A stretch of DNA of 64,000 nt from Thiotrichaceae bacterium. GTDB taxonomy: Bacteria > Pseudomonadota > Gammaproteobacteria > Thiotrichales > Thiotrichaceae. Positions 26,205 through 35,462 of the stretch are shown one piece after another (within the stretch, counting starts at the first letter, position 1; the number at the start of each line of letters is the position of its first letter). The notes below the pieces were generated by a model. It was not told the origin of the DNA. It searched no databases and was given only the letters and a program-made list of their open reading frames with translations. A program made the translations under genes and the position numbers. The stretch is from contig JAGLEV010000027.1 in the NCBI GenBank assembly GCA_023144895.1, forward strand, positions 61,495 to 125,494, read 5' to 3'.

Positions 26205-27938
26205 ATGAAATTAACCTCCATATTCCCCTTCCTTGCATGGTTCAAGTTAGTCACAATAAGCTCTATTAAGTCAGACCTTATGGCGGGTATAACAGGTGCT
26301 GTCATCGTTTTGCCACAAGGTGTCGCCTTTGCAACAATAGCAGGTCTACCACCTGAGTATGGTTTGTACACGGCAATGGTAACCCCCATTATTGCCGCTT
26401 TGTTTGGCTCATCCTTTCACCTTGTTTCAGGTCCTACTACCGCAATTTCCATTGTTGTCTTTTCTGCAATCAGTCATCATGCCGAGCCTGGTACGCCTGA
26501 GTTTTTATCATTAGCATTAACACTGACTTTTCTTGCAGGTGTTTATCAGCTTGCCTTTGGATTAGCTCGATTGGGTGCCTTAGTTAACTTTGTTTCCCAT
26601 ACTGTGGTGATCGGCTTTACCGCAGGTGCTGCTATATTGATCATTACCAGTCAAATGAAACATGTCACGGGTATTTTTGTCCCCAAAGGTGAATCCTTTT
26701 TACATACATGGATGGACTTGTATCAAGGTATAGGCGAGCTGAATATTATTTTAATGGTTATTGCATTAGTGACCTTAGTCAGCGCCATTATTCTTAAAAA
26801 AATATTTCCTAAATCCCCCAACTTATTGGTTGGAATGGTTGTTGGTAGCCTTGTTGCAATCCTTTTAAAAGATCATGCAGAAGGCATTAAGTTATTAGGT
26901 GAAATACCTGCACGATTACCGCCTCTTTCAATGCCAGATTTTTCATTTGCTACCATTAAAATGTTGGCTCCAGAAGCTTTTGCTGTTGCCTTGCTTGGCT
27001 TGATAGAAGCTGTCTCTATTAGTCGAGCCGTTGCGACAAAATCAGGTCAACGTATCGACTCTAATCAAGAGTTTGTTGGTCAAGGTATGTCAAATATGTT
27101 TGGTAGCTTCTTCTCAAGTTATGCAGGCTCTGGATCATTCACACGATCAGGGGTTAACTTTGAAGCGGGAGCAAAAACACCACTGTCTGCCATCTTTGCA
27201 GCTATTTTCCTTGTTATTATTGTATTGCTAATCGCACCCTTAACTGCTTATCTTCCAATCGCCGCTATGGGTGGAATTATTCTTTTAGTTGCTTATAGCT
27301 TGATTGACTTTCATCATATTAAGCAAACGCTTAGCTTTAGTAAAGCAGAATCATCGATACTCTTAACCACCTTTTTTGCTACTTTATTCCTTGAGCTAGA
27401 ATTTGCTATTTATATGGGGGTTCTCCTCTCATTGATTTTATTTTTAGCAAGAACATCAACGCCCAATATTCCCGTACTCTCTGTTGATAATGACCATAGT
27501 CTTTCGCATAGAAAATTTATTGATGTTGAAGAAAAACCTATTGAAGAATGTCCTCAGCTTAAAATTATTAGAATTGATATGTCTATTTATTTTGGCTCAG
27601 TTAATCATGTTCAAAAGGTGATTAGCAATATTGTTGAAAGAGAGAAAATTTACCACATTTTGATTGAAGCTAGTGGTATCAACTTTATTGACCTTGCGGG
27701 TGCGGAAGTCTTAGTGTCAGAGAATAAGCGCTTATTAAAAGAAAGTGGTGGTTTGTATTTTGTTGGGTTAAAGCCATCAGTTTATGAAACGGTCGCTAGA
27801 TCATGTTTTATCAAAAAGCTAGGTAATGATCATTTCTTTGACTCTAAATCACAGGCAATACGCCGTATTTATAAACGATTGGATAGCGATAGATGCTCTC
27901 AGTGCGAGGTGAAAATATTTAGTGAGTGTAAAAAGTAA
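26205..27938 (+). CDS. SulP-family anion transporter with STAS domain
   Basis: Inner-membrane transporter for sulfate, bicarbonate or similar anions. The 577-residue protein has about 10-12 membrane segments (from about 25 to 410). Family motifs include GLPPEYGLYTAMVTPIIAALFGSS near the start and FGSFFSSYAGSGSFTRSGVN. A C-terminal STAS domain (about 445-550) contains ILIEASGINFIDLAGAEVL. The tail is Cys-rich (CSQCEVKIFSECK). ATG 26205 is preferred over the TTG at 26199. Substrate cannot be decided from sequence. Confidence 0.9.
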   Translation: MKLTSIFPFLAWFKLVTISSIKSDLMAGITGAVIVLPQGVAFATIAGLPPEYGLYTAMVTPIIAALFGSSFHLVSGPTTAISIVVFSAISHHAEPGTPEFLSLALTLTFLAGVYQLAFGLARLGALVNFVSHTVVIGFTAGAAILIITSQMKHVTGIFVPKGESFLHTWMDLYQGIGELNIILMVIALVTLVSAIILKKIFPKSPNLLVGMVVGSLVAILLKDHAEGIKLLGEIPARLPPLSMPDFSFATIKMLAPEAFAVALLGLIEAVSISRAVATKSGQRIDSNQEFVGQGMSNMFGSFFSSYAGSGSFTRSGVNFEAGAKTPLSAIFAAIFLVIIVLLIAPLTAYLPIAAMGGIILLVAYSLIDFHHIKQTLSFSKAESSILLTTFFATLFLELEFAIYMGVLLSLILFLARTSTPNIPVLSVDNDHSLSHRKFIDVEEKPIEECPQLKIIRIDMSIYFGSVNHVQKVISNIVEREKIYHILIEASGINFIDLAGAEVLVSENKRLLKESGGLYFVGLKPSVYETVARSCFIKKLGNDHFFDSKSQAIRRIYKRLDSDRCSQCEVKIFSECKK

Positions 27939-28518
27939 AAGCAGAATGAATGGTAGGGCATACTGTTTAAAAGCTTGCTTTATCTACTTGCTTAAGGTTG
28001 ATGCTACATTGAAAAAGACTAAAGGAGAGGCTCTTGCTTAGAGGTCAGGTCATCGCGATAAGTGGTGATAAAAACCCTATTATATCGTATGGAACGTTTC
28101 CATTTAATCTCTGTACGACCCAAAAAATAGCAATGAGCACTTTTTAACTTTACAACAATGAATAACAAATGATTGATGTTAAAGATAAAGCTGGCGAATG
28201 ACAAAAGCTGGGTAGAATTATTATTCTGGATAAAATAGGAATAAGGTGATAAATCAAGGCATAAACAGATAAGTGGTGTTGAAAAAATGATCATTTGGAC
28301 ATAGAATATGTCTTATCTGATCGCAACAGAGATCAGGACTTAAATCAGTACCCCACTGTGTTTGATGTGATGAGTGTCATATCTGTATTAAATCCTTAGA
28401 GCAATGACGACTATTTATTAAGGATGATCAATAAAAATTACGACCGTGTAATTTACCAGTTGGCTCAATAGAGTAAGTGAGGGTATTGGATAATAATAAT
28501 AATAATAGGAAGTTATCC
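27939..28518. other. Intergenic region of about 580 bases
   Basis: No supported gene. A minus-strand frame of 91 codons (28019-28294) has no recognisable family and lacks a ribosome site, so it is not called. A perfect 6-base dyad CTGATC/GATCAG with an 8-base loop lies at 28317-28336. A (TAA)5 tract at 28491-28505 sits directly before the ribosome site of the next gene. Confidence 0.4.
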
Positions 28519-28950
28519 ATGAAAAAATTAGTTCTAACTTTAGCCACAGCATCTATTCTTATCTCTACTATTTCTTTTGCAACACCACAAATGACTTCAA
28601 AAGATTTTAATGTAATGGTAGAACCTACGATTTCAGCTCAAGCCATTGTGCTTAGTGCAGAGAGTAAAACTTTAGGTATCACTTCACTTAATGTAGAAGC
28701 AATAACCACTATTGGCGCATTGTTAGTAGAATCATCAGGGGATGAATGTCGTACTGATGCTGCAATGCTTGCCTCTTATTCAATCAAATATGCTGCTAGT
28801 AATATGACTGCATTTAATACGGGAACTCTAGTGCAAGGTATTGATTGTAATACAGCCTTATTAAATCTGAGTAGTAAAAGTATGATTGTTAATGCACCTA
28901 TGACTAACTATGATGGTGGTATTCACGTTAAAGTAATTTCTGAATCTTAA
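28519..28950 (+). CDS. Small exported protein of unknown function
   Basis: A 143-residue protein with a signal peptide (MKKLVLTLATASILISTISFA, then TPQM). The mature part is Ser/Thr/Ala/Met-rich and has exactly two cysteines (DECRTDAAM and GIDCNTALL) that could form a disulfide. I recognise no family. The start was moved from the upstream GTG at 28477 to ATG 28519 because AGGAAG (28507-28512) and the signal peptide begin there. The ribosome site is directly preceded by a triplet repeat. Transcribed alone. Confidence 0.65.
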   Translation: MKKLVLTLATASILISTISFATPQMTSKDFNVMVEPTISAQAIVLSAESKTLGITSLNVEAITTIGALLVESSGDECRTDAAMLASYSIKYAASNMTAFNTGTLVQGIDCNTALLNLSSKSMIVNAPMTNYDGGIHVKVISES

Positions 28951-29019
28951 TTTAACGTTTAGCTAAAGTATTATCAGTTTAACCTGCTTATGTCGCCTCT
29001 GATGTTTGTTTAACAATAT

Positions 29020-29700
29020 TCATGAGTGACTTGAGCAGGTATTTAATAACAAAATTAATGTTTTGAACGCTGTTTCAAAATCATCCTGTTGATAGTTGAG
29101 CGGTATTATCGGTACTGATATAAGCTCCTTTAATTCATTCAAATTATCCATGATTAAATCCTCTTGAGCAGTGGCTTGATTTAACACTACTGCAACCACT
29201 GAAAGCCGCTTAGCCTTTATTGCCGTTAAGCTCAGCAAAATATGATTAATACAACCCAGTTTATCCTCTGCAATGAGTAAGACAGGTAGTTGTAACTGTT
29301 CAGCCAAATCAGCATTTAAGCCATCACTATACAGTGGAGAATAAAAACCTCCTGCTCCTTCGACATAAAGAAATTGCTCCTTGGCAACTGTCTTTAAACA
29401 ATGACTCACACCTTCAGTAAGATAATTAATTTGCCCCTCAAGTCTTGCAGCACTAACAGGTGAAAGCGCGGCTCGATAACGTTTAGGACAAATCGTATCT
29501 AATTGATGCAATTTATTTGCGGCTTTAGCCAAAGCATAGGCATCGGTGTCAGATTCATTAGTCCAGCCTGATTCAATGGGCTTATGTGGAACAACATCGA
29601 TACCCTTTTTAACCAATTGGTCAATAAGATGTTGTCCGACCCATGTTTTACCGACATTGGTATCTGTTCCTGTTACAAAAAGACCCTGTTGTTTTATCAT
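29020..29700 (-). CDS. bioD: Dethiobiotin synthetase
   Basis: ATP-dependent ring closure of diaminopelargonate to dethiobiotin in biotin synthesis. The 226-residue protein starts MIKQQGLFVTGTDTNVGKTWV, which includes the P-loop, and continues with KPIESGW, the YVEGAGGFYSPL segment and VVLNQATA. An in-frame ATG six codons upstream (29718) exists, but the family normally starts directly before the P-loop. It is a solitary bio gene here; no bioA, F, C or B is adjacent. It is divergent from rsmE. Confidence 0.9.
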   Translation of the reverse strand: MIKQQGLFVTGTDTNVGKTWVGQHLIDQLVKKGIDVVPHKPIESGWTNESDTDAYALAKAANKLHQLDTICPKRYRAALSPVSAARLEGQINYLTEGVSHCLKTVAKEQFLYVEGAGGFYSPLYSDGLNADLAEQLQLPVLLIAEDKLGCINHILLSLTAIKAKRLSVVAVVLNQATAQEDLIMDNLNELKELISVPIIPLNYQQDDFETAFKTLILLLNTCSSHS

Positions 29701-29780
29701 TGATAATTCTCGTTTCATTAGGACAGCGTATTCAGCACTTGCTATTCTATAGTCGTACTCTACCTTGTGAGCCTTTATTT

Positions 29781-30530
29781 ATGCGAATTCCTCGTTTTTA
29801 TCAGCCCGATTCTTTTATTGTTGGTGAGTTTATTGACTTAGATCCTATTAACTTTCGTCATGCGATTCAAGTCATGCGCCTAGGTATTGGTGATTGCTTA
29901 ATTCTTTTTAATGGCAAAGAGGGTGAGTATGATGCTGAACTAGTGGCTGTTGATCGGCGTAATGCACGAGTTAAAATAAAACGCTTTCATCCTATTAATC
30001 GAGAATCATTCTTAGATGTGCGGTTGGTTTTTGCTTTAATCAAACCCGATAAAATGGATTTTGCAATTCAAAAAGCCGTAGAGCTGGGGGTGACTTCTTT
30101 GCAACCCGTTATGACTGACCGAGCCGTTGTGCGAATGAAGGCGGCTCAAATGGAAAAGAAAGTAGGGCGCTGGCAATCTGTTGTACATAGTGCTTGTGAG
30201 CAATCAGGGCGTACTGCTATTCCACTGATAACAATACCAATGGCTTTTAGTGATTATTTGCAGCAAGCCTCTGATCGACAAAGAATATTAATGTCTCCTC
30301 GTGCAACCGCCGATTTTTTTAGTCTCAATCAGAAAAAAGCAGAATTTTATGACTTAATTATTGGTCCAGAAGGGGGGTTCTCTGATCATGAAGAGCAACT
30401 TCTAGGTACCAGTAATATCCATCAAGTACAATTTGGCTCACGTATTTTGCGTGCAGAAACAGCCGTGGTGGCAGGATTAACGGCATTACAATTGATTATC
30501 GGTGATTGTTATCAAGGAGCTGAATCATGA
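29781..30530 (+). CDS. rsmE: 16S rRNA m3U1498 methyltransferase
   Basis: SPOUT-class methyltransferase using S-adenosylmethionine to modify U1498 of 16S rRNA. The 249-residue protein begins MRIPRFYQPDSF, which is the RsmE N-terminal PUA-like domain. It has the catalytic-domain motifs ALIKPDKMDFAIQKAVELGV, IGPEGGFSDHEE and FGSRILRAETAVVAGLTALQ with the trefoil-knot SAM site. The frame is open back to 29643, but the family start is at 29781. It overlaps the next gene by 4 bases. Confidence 0.95.
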   Translation: MRIPRFYQPDSFIVGEFIDLDPINFRHAIQVMRLGIGDCLILFNGKEGEYDAELVAVDRRNARVKIKRFHPINRESFLDVRLVFALIKPDKMDFAIQKAVELGVTSLQPVMTDRAVVRMKAAQMEKKVGRWQSVVHSACEQSGRTAIPLITIPMAFSDYLQQASDRQRILMSPRATADFFSLNQKKAEFYDLIIGPEGGFSDHEEQLLGTSNIHQVQFGSRILRAETAVVAGLTALQLIIGDCYQGAES

Positions 30531-32296
30531 AGTCATACCTTTGGCTTGGCATATTTTTTATATCATCATTGTTATCGGCAAATGAATTAAAAGATCATCA
30601 TTCCCCCTATCTTGCGATGCATGGTAATGACCCTATCAATTGGGTTGCTTGGGATGAATCAATCTTGGGTCGAGCGAAAAAAGAGAATAAATTATTATTT
30701 ATTTCAGTCGGTTATTATGCCTGTCATTGGTGTCATGTTATGCACCGTGAAAGTTTTTCTGATGCTGGTATTGCCCAGTTATTAAATGATCATTATATTG
30801 CTGTCAAAGTTGATCGAGAGCTTAATCCTATTTTAGACAAACAGTTGATTCGTTTTGTACAAGCCACTCAAGGTCATGCAGGCTGGCCATTAAATGTTTT
30901 TGTAACTCCTGAAGGTAATGCCTTGGTTGGTGTGACTTATTTGCCTAAAAAGCGTCTCACTAAGGTCTTAAACAATATTACTAAGGAGTGGGAGAAAGAC
31001 AGTAAAAATTTAAGTCAGCAAGCTAAAGAACAGGTTCAACATTTAAATATTGTGCAACAAAATAAAGAGAAAAAGGGTAATAAATCCAAAATAGCGGATT
31101 CTACCAATAATCTTATCAAACAGATTATGGCGAATGCGGATACCTTTTCAGGAGGCTTTGGTCAACAGACAAAATTTCCTTCAACAACCCAATTACATGC
31201 ACTGATGATTTTGAATCGAGAGAAAAAAGATCAGTCCATCGATGACTTTGTTCGTCTAACCTTGGATGCAATGGCAACAAAAGGGCTACATGATGAGCTA
31301 GCAGGCGGTTTTTATCGTTATACGGTCGATCAAGAATGGAGTACACCCCATTTTGAAAAGATGTTGTATAACAATGCAACGCTGGCAATATTGTATGCGG
31401 ATGCAGCGAAGCAATATGATTCAGTGACTTATCGAAAATGGGCAGTACAGACTTTAAGATTTTTAATACAAACAATGAAAACAGAGCAAGGTGCCTATAT
31501 TGCCAGCCTGTCTTCAGTTGATAGCCAAGGTGTTGAGGGAGGATTTTATTATTGGGATGTGTCGATCATTAAATCGTTATTATCAAAGCAAGAATATCAA
31601 CTTGCCAGTCAAGCATGGCAACTAAAAGAGAAAGCAACAGAGGTACATCTAAAAGGTGATTACGATATAGCTGATTTAGCAAAATCTTTGCAAATAAGCC
31701 GTGATGAGGTTGAGAATAGCTTGGCGATTATTCGTTATAAATTATTAAAGCATCGCAAAACAACCCATCAACTCCCTCGTGATGATAAATTATTGACAAC
31801 ATGGAATGGTTTAGTGTTGGCTGCTTTTGCTCGGGTTAATGAGAAAGCTTTTGCAAAGGAGGGGCAACAACTTGCCGATTTTTTGATAAATCTTTGGGAT
31901 GGCAAGCAGTTATATCGTTCTTCAGAAAAAAAACAGTTTGCCATATTACAAGATTATGCCAGTGCATCATGGGGGTTATTACTTTGGGCTCAGCAATCTG
32001 GCGATAAAAAGTCGCAACAGGTCGGGTTAGCTCTAGTGACTAAAGCATGGGCTGATTTTTATGTCGATCAACATTGGCGTTTGGCTAAAGATAAGGTGTT
32101 AAAAAAAGATGTGCTTCATCGTCATATTAGTGATAGCCCTTACCCCTCTCCTGAAACCTTATTATTACGAGCAAGCTTTTTATCTCAGCAAAAGGAAATA
32201 ATACTAAAAGCTCATCAGGTATTAAAAATATCCAGTCAAAATTTGGAAGAAAAACCTTATAGTTATGCGTCATTGATAGAGCTATCGAATCAATAA
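30527..32296 (+). CDS. Exported DUF255 thioredoxin-domain protein (YyaL/SPATA20-like)
   Basis: A 589-residue protein whose N-terminal domain (about 20-180) is the thioredoxin-like DUF255 module with the redox motif YYACHWCHVMHRESF; the rest is an alpha/alpha barrel of the glycosidase type. Unlike most relatives, which look cytoplasmic, this copy has a signal peptide (MKSYLWLGIFFISSLLSA). At 589 residues it is shorter than the roughly 680 of typical YyaL proteins. The biochemical role is not established. It is coupled to rsmE by an ATGA overlap. Confidence 0.82.
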   Translation: MKSYLWLGIFFISSLLSANELKDHHSPYLAMHGNDPINWVAWDESILGRAKKENKLLFISVGYYACHWCHVMHRESFSDAGIAQLLNDHYIAVKVDRELNPILDKQLIRFVQATQGHAGWPLNVFVTPEGNALVGVTYLPKKRLTKVLNNITKEWEKDSKNLSQQAKEQVQHLNIVQQNKEKKGNKSKIADSTNNLIKQIMANADTFSGGFGQQTKFPSTTQLHALMILNREKKDQSIDDFVRLTLDAMATKGLHDELAGGFYRYTVDQEWSTPHFEKMLYNNATLAILYADAAKQYDSVTYRKWAVQTLRFLIQTMKTEQGAYIASLSSVDSQGVEGGFYYWDVSIIKSLLSKQEYQLASQAWQLKEKATEVHLKGDYDIADLAKSLQISRDEVENSLAIIRYKLLKHRKTTHQLPRDDKLLTTWNGLVLAAFARVNEKAFAKEGQQLADFLINLWDGKQLYRSSEKKQFAILQDYASASWGLLLWAQQSGDKKSQQVGLALVTKAWADFYVDQHWRLAKDKVLKKDVLHRHISDSPYPSPETLLLRASFLSQQKEIILKAHQVLKISSQNLEEKPYSYASLIELSNQ

Positions 32297-32316
32297 CTAT
32301 TTCATCATTTTATTGC

Positions 32317-32380
32317 GTCTAGCTAGATCTAACAGTAATTGCTATTAAAATACCTACTTTGATCGTTAAATCAGCTAGAC
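32317..32380. terminator. Long-range inverted repeat between convergent genes
   Basis: Perfect arms GTCTAGCT (32317-32324) and AGCTAGAC (32373-32380) lie between the DUF255 gene and the convergent lipoprotein gene, and TTTT follows on the plus strand. The 48-base loop makes it a weak terminator candidate. Confidence 0.3.
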
Positions 32381-32386
32381 TTTTGC

Positions 32387-32842
32387 TTATTTCTTAGCAA
32401 CAGAGATATCACTAAAGTCAAAGAGTGACTGTTTGATTAAAGTCAGTTGACCTTGGTTGCCTGCTGGATCAGTCCATCTTCCTGTCATCGTTTTTCCAGA
32501 AGGGTCTAGCTTAAAGCGCCAAGTGCTTGGGTTGCCTTCTTGATTTGTCGCAAAGGCAACAACTTCCCCTTCTTTTTCACTCCACTGCCCTTTAGTACCC
32601 TGAGCATTGTAGAATTCTTGCTTCTCATTGAAGTTCCATTTGTAATTAAGCCCAGGATGAACCCAATCACCTTTGAGTTTACTGTTGGAAACAATGGTTT
32701 CTTTATCTATAGATTGCTTAGTCTGTGCTGTTTTTTTAGTACTACTCACATCGTTGGTGCTGACTTTATCTGTTAGCGAAGAACAACCTGTTAGGGCAAA
32801 AGATAAAGCTATTGCCAGCCCGATGATCTTGTTTGTTTTCAT
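32387..32842 (-). CDS. Small lipoprotein of unknown function
   Basis: A 151-residue protein with a lipobox (FALTGCSSL, Cys20). After a Ser/Thr/Lys-rich linker comes a compact domain: LKGDWVHPGLNYKWNFNEKQEFYNAQGTKGQWSEKEGEVVAFATN and WRFKLDPSGKTMTGRWTDPAGNQGQLTLI. This alternation of Trp/Gly turns and beta strands suggests a small lipocalin-like or META-like barrel, which is inference. It is transcribed alone and is the neighbour of rpsU across a long gap. Confidence 0.7.
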   Translation of the reverse strand: MKTNKIIGLAIALSFALTGCSSLTDKVSTNDVSSTKKTAQTKQSIDKETIVSNSKLKGDWVHPGLNYKWNFNEKQEFYNAQGTKGQWSEKEGEVVAFATNQEGNPSTWRFKLDPSGKTMTGRWTDPAGNQGQLTLIKQSLFDFSDISVAKK

Positions 32843-33339
32843 AATTATTTACCAGTTTATATAAGACTCTATCATTATTATTTTTTTAGAGTATTTCCAA
32901 AGTAGCTCTCTCTGTTGATATAGCCGTGCCCCAAGCTATCAACAGTCTGCCAACATTAGATGCAATAGAGTACTTGTGTAGTTCACACGACTGATTAAAT
33001 ATTAAACAATGTGTGAATTTTTTACTAATAAAACTGGCTAAGCGGTAGATTGTTAATATTCAGTTAAGATAAGTAACGGGTCTTTGATATTGTTGTTTGT
33101 TAAACAACACGAAGGTTTTTATAGTGATGGTGGATAGTTAAAAAATAGAGCTTTTGTTTTTATTAATAGAGGCGTACAATATCGCGCTCGATTTGAATTT
33201 TATTCAAACAAGAGGTCTTTTGTGACCTATGATAATAGTGATGTTAGTCATTGTGACTGATCAGTAGTGTAGTGCTTTTAACCTTATTATTAACTATTAA
33301 GGTGTAAAAGTTCTCGATAATATAAAGAGTTATAAAATA
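32843..33339. other. Intergenic region holding the rpsU promoter and leader
   Basis: No gene is seen. The right half holds the probable rpsU promoter and a leader of about 150 bases. The leader can form two hairpins: AGGTC (33213-33217) with GACCT (33224-33228), and AGTCA (33246-33250) with TGACT (33254-33258). The left half shows nothing recognisable. Confidence 0.5.
33152..33180 (+). promoter_or_regulatory. Probable rpsU promoter
   Basis: A -10 TACAAT at 33175-33180 is followed by a GC-rich discriminator (ATCGCGCTCG), as is usual for ribosomal protein genes. The -35 (TTTTGT, 33152-33157, 17-base spacer) is a poor match. The promoter is about 160 bases upstream of the rpsU start. Confidence 0.45.
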
Positions 33340-33555
33340 ATGCCAAGTGTAAAAGTAAGAGATAACGAGCCATTTGAAATTGCCCTACGTCGCTTTAAGC
33401 GTTCGTGTGAAAAAGCGGGTGTTGTTGCCGAAGCTCGTGCTCGTGAATTTTATGAAAAGCCTACTTCAGTTCGTAAACGTGAGCGTGCCGCTGCGGTTAA
33501 ACGTAACTATAAGAAGGTACAGCGCGAATTAAATCGTCGTGTACGCATGTATTAA
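33340..33555 (+). CDS. rpsU: 30S ribosomal protein S21
   Basis: A 71-residue basic ribosomal protein with the standard sequence [21 protein letters not shown]...CEKAG and an Arg/Lys-rich tail. It sits near the platform of the small subunit and helps initiation. It is followed after 38 bases by yqeY, as in the conserved macromolecular synthesis operon. The usual third and fourth genes, dnaG and rpoD, are absent and replaced by hemE. Confidence 0.98.
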   Translation: MPSVKVRDNEPFEIALRRFKRSCEKAGVVAEARAREFYEKPTSVRKRERAAAVKRNYKKVQRELNRRVRMY

Positions 33556-33593
33556 TATAGCCGTTTTCTCTATTTTAGGAGTTTCAGCTCACT

Positions 33594-34043
33594 ATGAGTG
33601 ATTCACTAAAAACACAACTTAGCAATGGCATGAAAGATGCTATGCGTGCTAAGGATAAAAATCGTCTAGAAACGATTCGCTTGATGCTTTCTGCGATTAA
33701 ACAGCAAGAAGTTGATCAGCGTATTGACTTGGATGATACTGCCGTTTTAGCTATTCTTGATAAGCAACTTAAACAGCGTCGTGATTCTATGACACAGTTT
33801 ACAGAGGCAGGTCGTGATGACCTTGCTAAGCAAGAAGGCTATGAAATAGATATTATCCAAGAATATTTGCCTAGCCCACTTAGTGATGATGAAATTAATC
33901 AATTAATTACTACTGCTTTAAAACAAAGTGGTGCTGAATCCATGCGTGACATGGGTAAAGTGATGGCAATTATTAAGCCTCAAGCACAAGGTCGTGCTGA
34001 TATGGGTAAAATTAGTGGCATGATCAAATCTCATCTAAGCTAA
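33594..34043 (+). CDS. yqeY: GatB/YqeY domain-containing protein
   Basis: A 149-residue helical protein of the YqeY family, related to the tail domain of GatB that contacts tRNA. Visible family motifs are AMRAKDKNRLETIRLMLSAIKQQEVD, RRDSMTQFTEAGRDDLA and the C-terminal GRADMGKISGMIK. It is probably linked to aminoacyl-tRNA quality or translation, but its own activity is not defined. Spaced 38 bases from rpsU and cotranscribed with it. Confidence 0.92.
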   Translation: MSDSLKTQLSNGMKDAMRAKDKNRLETIRLMLSAIKQQEVDQRIDLDDTAVLAILDKQLKQRRDSMTQFTEAGRDDLAKQEGYEIDIIQEYLPSPLSDDEINQLITTALKQSGAESMRDMGKVMAIIKPQAQGRADMGKISGMIKSHLS

Positions 34044-34282
34044 TAATAATCAAAATGTAGTGTTGGGCTTCCGTCCGACACTTGCATCGCTAACGTTTCA
34101 GTTTGCTAAAAAATATTCCACCTCATCGCTGTATTTATTCTCGTGGTATCATTAAAATTTCAAGTGACTTAGGTCGATAGAATACCTCGTATAATCTCCC
34201 CATAATGATCATTTATTGTCGCAGTGTGCGTCTATTTTCGGTATTCTTGCTTTATCTTACTTTATAAAGGAATAGCAATCGC

Positions 34283-35341
34283 GTGTCAGAATTAAAAAAT
34301 GATCGTTTCTTAAGAGCGCTCCTGAAAGAGCCTGTTGATAAAACACCCGTTTGGATTATGCGTCAAGCAGGGCGTTACTTACCAGAATATAAAGCTACAC
34401 GTGCAGAGGCGGGTAGCTTTATGGATTTATGTAAAAATGCTGAATTAGCCTGTGAAGTCACTATGCAGCCACTACGACGCTATGATCTTGATGCCGCTAT
34501 ACTCTTCTCTGATATTCTTACTATCCCTGATGCGATGGGACTTGGTTTATATTTTGCTGAAGGTGAAGGTCCTCGTTTTGAGAATCCTGTTGATACTGCG
34601 GCAAAAATTAAAGCCTTAGGTGTCCCTGATCCTGAAGATGACCTTGGCTACGTGATGAATGCGGTTCGCACCATTCGTAAAGAGCTTGATGGCAGTGTGC
34701 CATTAATTGGTTTTTCTGGAAGCCCGTGGACTTTGGCAACTTATATGGTTGAAGGCAGTTCTAGTAAAGACTTTGCCAAAGTGAAAGGCATGCTTTATAG
34801 CGACCCTGCTAGCTTGCATTTATTATTAGATAAACTTGCTGATAGTGTTATTTTATATTTAAATGCACAAGTAAAGGCAGGTGCTCAAGCATTAATGATT
34901 TTCGATACATGGGGTGGCAGTTTGACACCACAAACTTATCGTGATTTCTCACTACACTATATGGCAAAAATTGTTGATGGCTTGCAACGTGAAGCGGATG
35001 GTCGCAAAGTTCCTGTCGTCTTATTTACTAAAGGTGGGGCGCAGTGGTTAGAGCCAATGGCTGATACTGGCTGTGATGCACTAGGTCTTGATTGGACTAT
35101 TGATATTGCAGAAGCCCAACGACGTGTCGGTGATCGTGTTGCCTTGCAGGGTAATATGGATCCTTGTGTTTTATATTCCAATCCAGAATCCATTCGCCAG
35201 CAAGTCAAGGCAGTTATTGATGGTTTTGAGGGTAATACAGGGCATGTATTTAACTTAGGGCATGGTATTCATCAGCATATTAACCCTGATAATGTTAAAG
35301 TGTTAGTCGATGCGGTACATGAGTTTAGTTCCAATACTTAG
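34283..35341 (+). CDS. hemE: Uroporphyrinogen decarboxylase
   Basis: Decarboxylates uroporphyrinogen III to coproporphyrinogen III in haem synthesis, which must supply the many cytochromes encoded nearby. The 352-residue protein starts with GTG, preceded by AAAGGA. It has [15 protein letters not shown], the catalytic-Asp segment [30 protein letters not shown] and [14 protein letters not shown]. All conserved residues are present. It lies 240 bases after yqeY and is convergent with aat. Confidence 0.96.
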   Translation: MSELKNDRFLRALLKEPVDKTPVWIMRQAGRYLPEYKATRAEAGSFMDLCKNAELACEVTMQPLRRYDLDAAILFSDILTIPDAMGLGLYFAEGEGPRFENPVDTAAKIKALGVPDPEDDLGYVMNAVRTIRKELDGSVPLIGFSGSPWTLATYMVEGSSSKDFAKVKGMLYSDPASLHLLLDKLADSVILYLNAQVKAGAQALMIFDTWGGSLTPQTYRDFSLHYMAKIVDGLQREADGRKVPVVLFTKGGAQWLEPMADTGCDALGLDWTIDIAEAQRRVGDRVALQGNMDPCVLYSNPESIRQQVKAVIDGFEGNTGHVFNLGHGIHQHINPDNVKVLVDAVHEFSSNT

Positions 35342-35462
35342 AGGCTACCATGCTGATAAGTCTTGAGATGTAAAACAAATGACGGATCTTATTGGTGTTA
35401 GTTTTAGTAAAAAACTTGCAATATTACTGCGTGTGAAGTTGAGCAAGTATTCGTTAATAAGG

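Noticed and set aside
28019..28294. 91-codon minus-strand frame between the SulP transporter and the small exported protein
   Set aside because: No family resemblance and no ribosome site. It is the only sizeable frame in the gap, so a homology search would decide, but it cannot be supported by eye.
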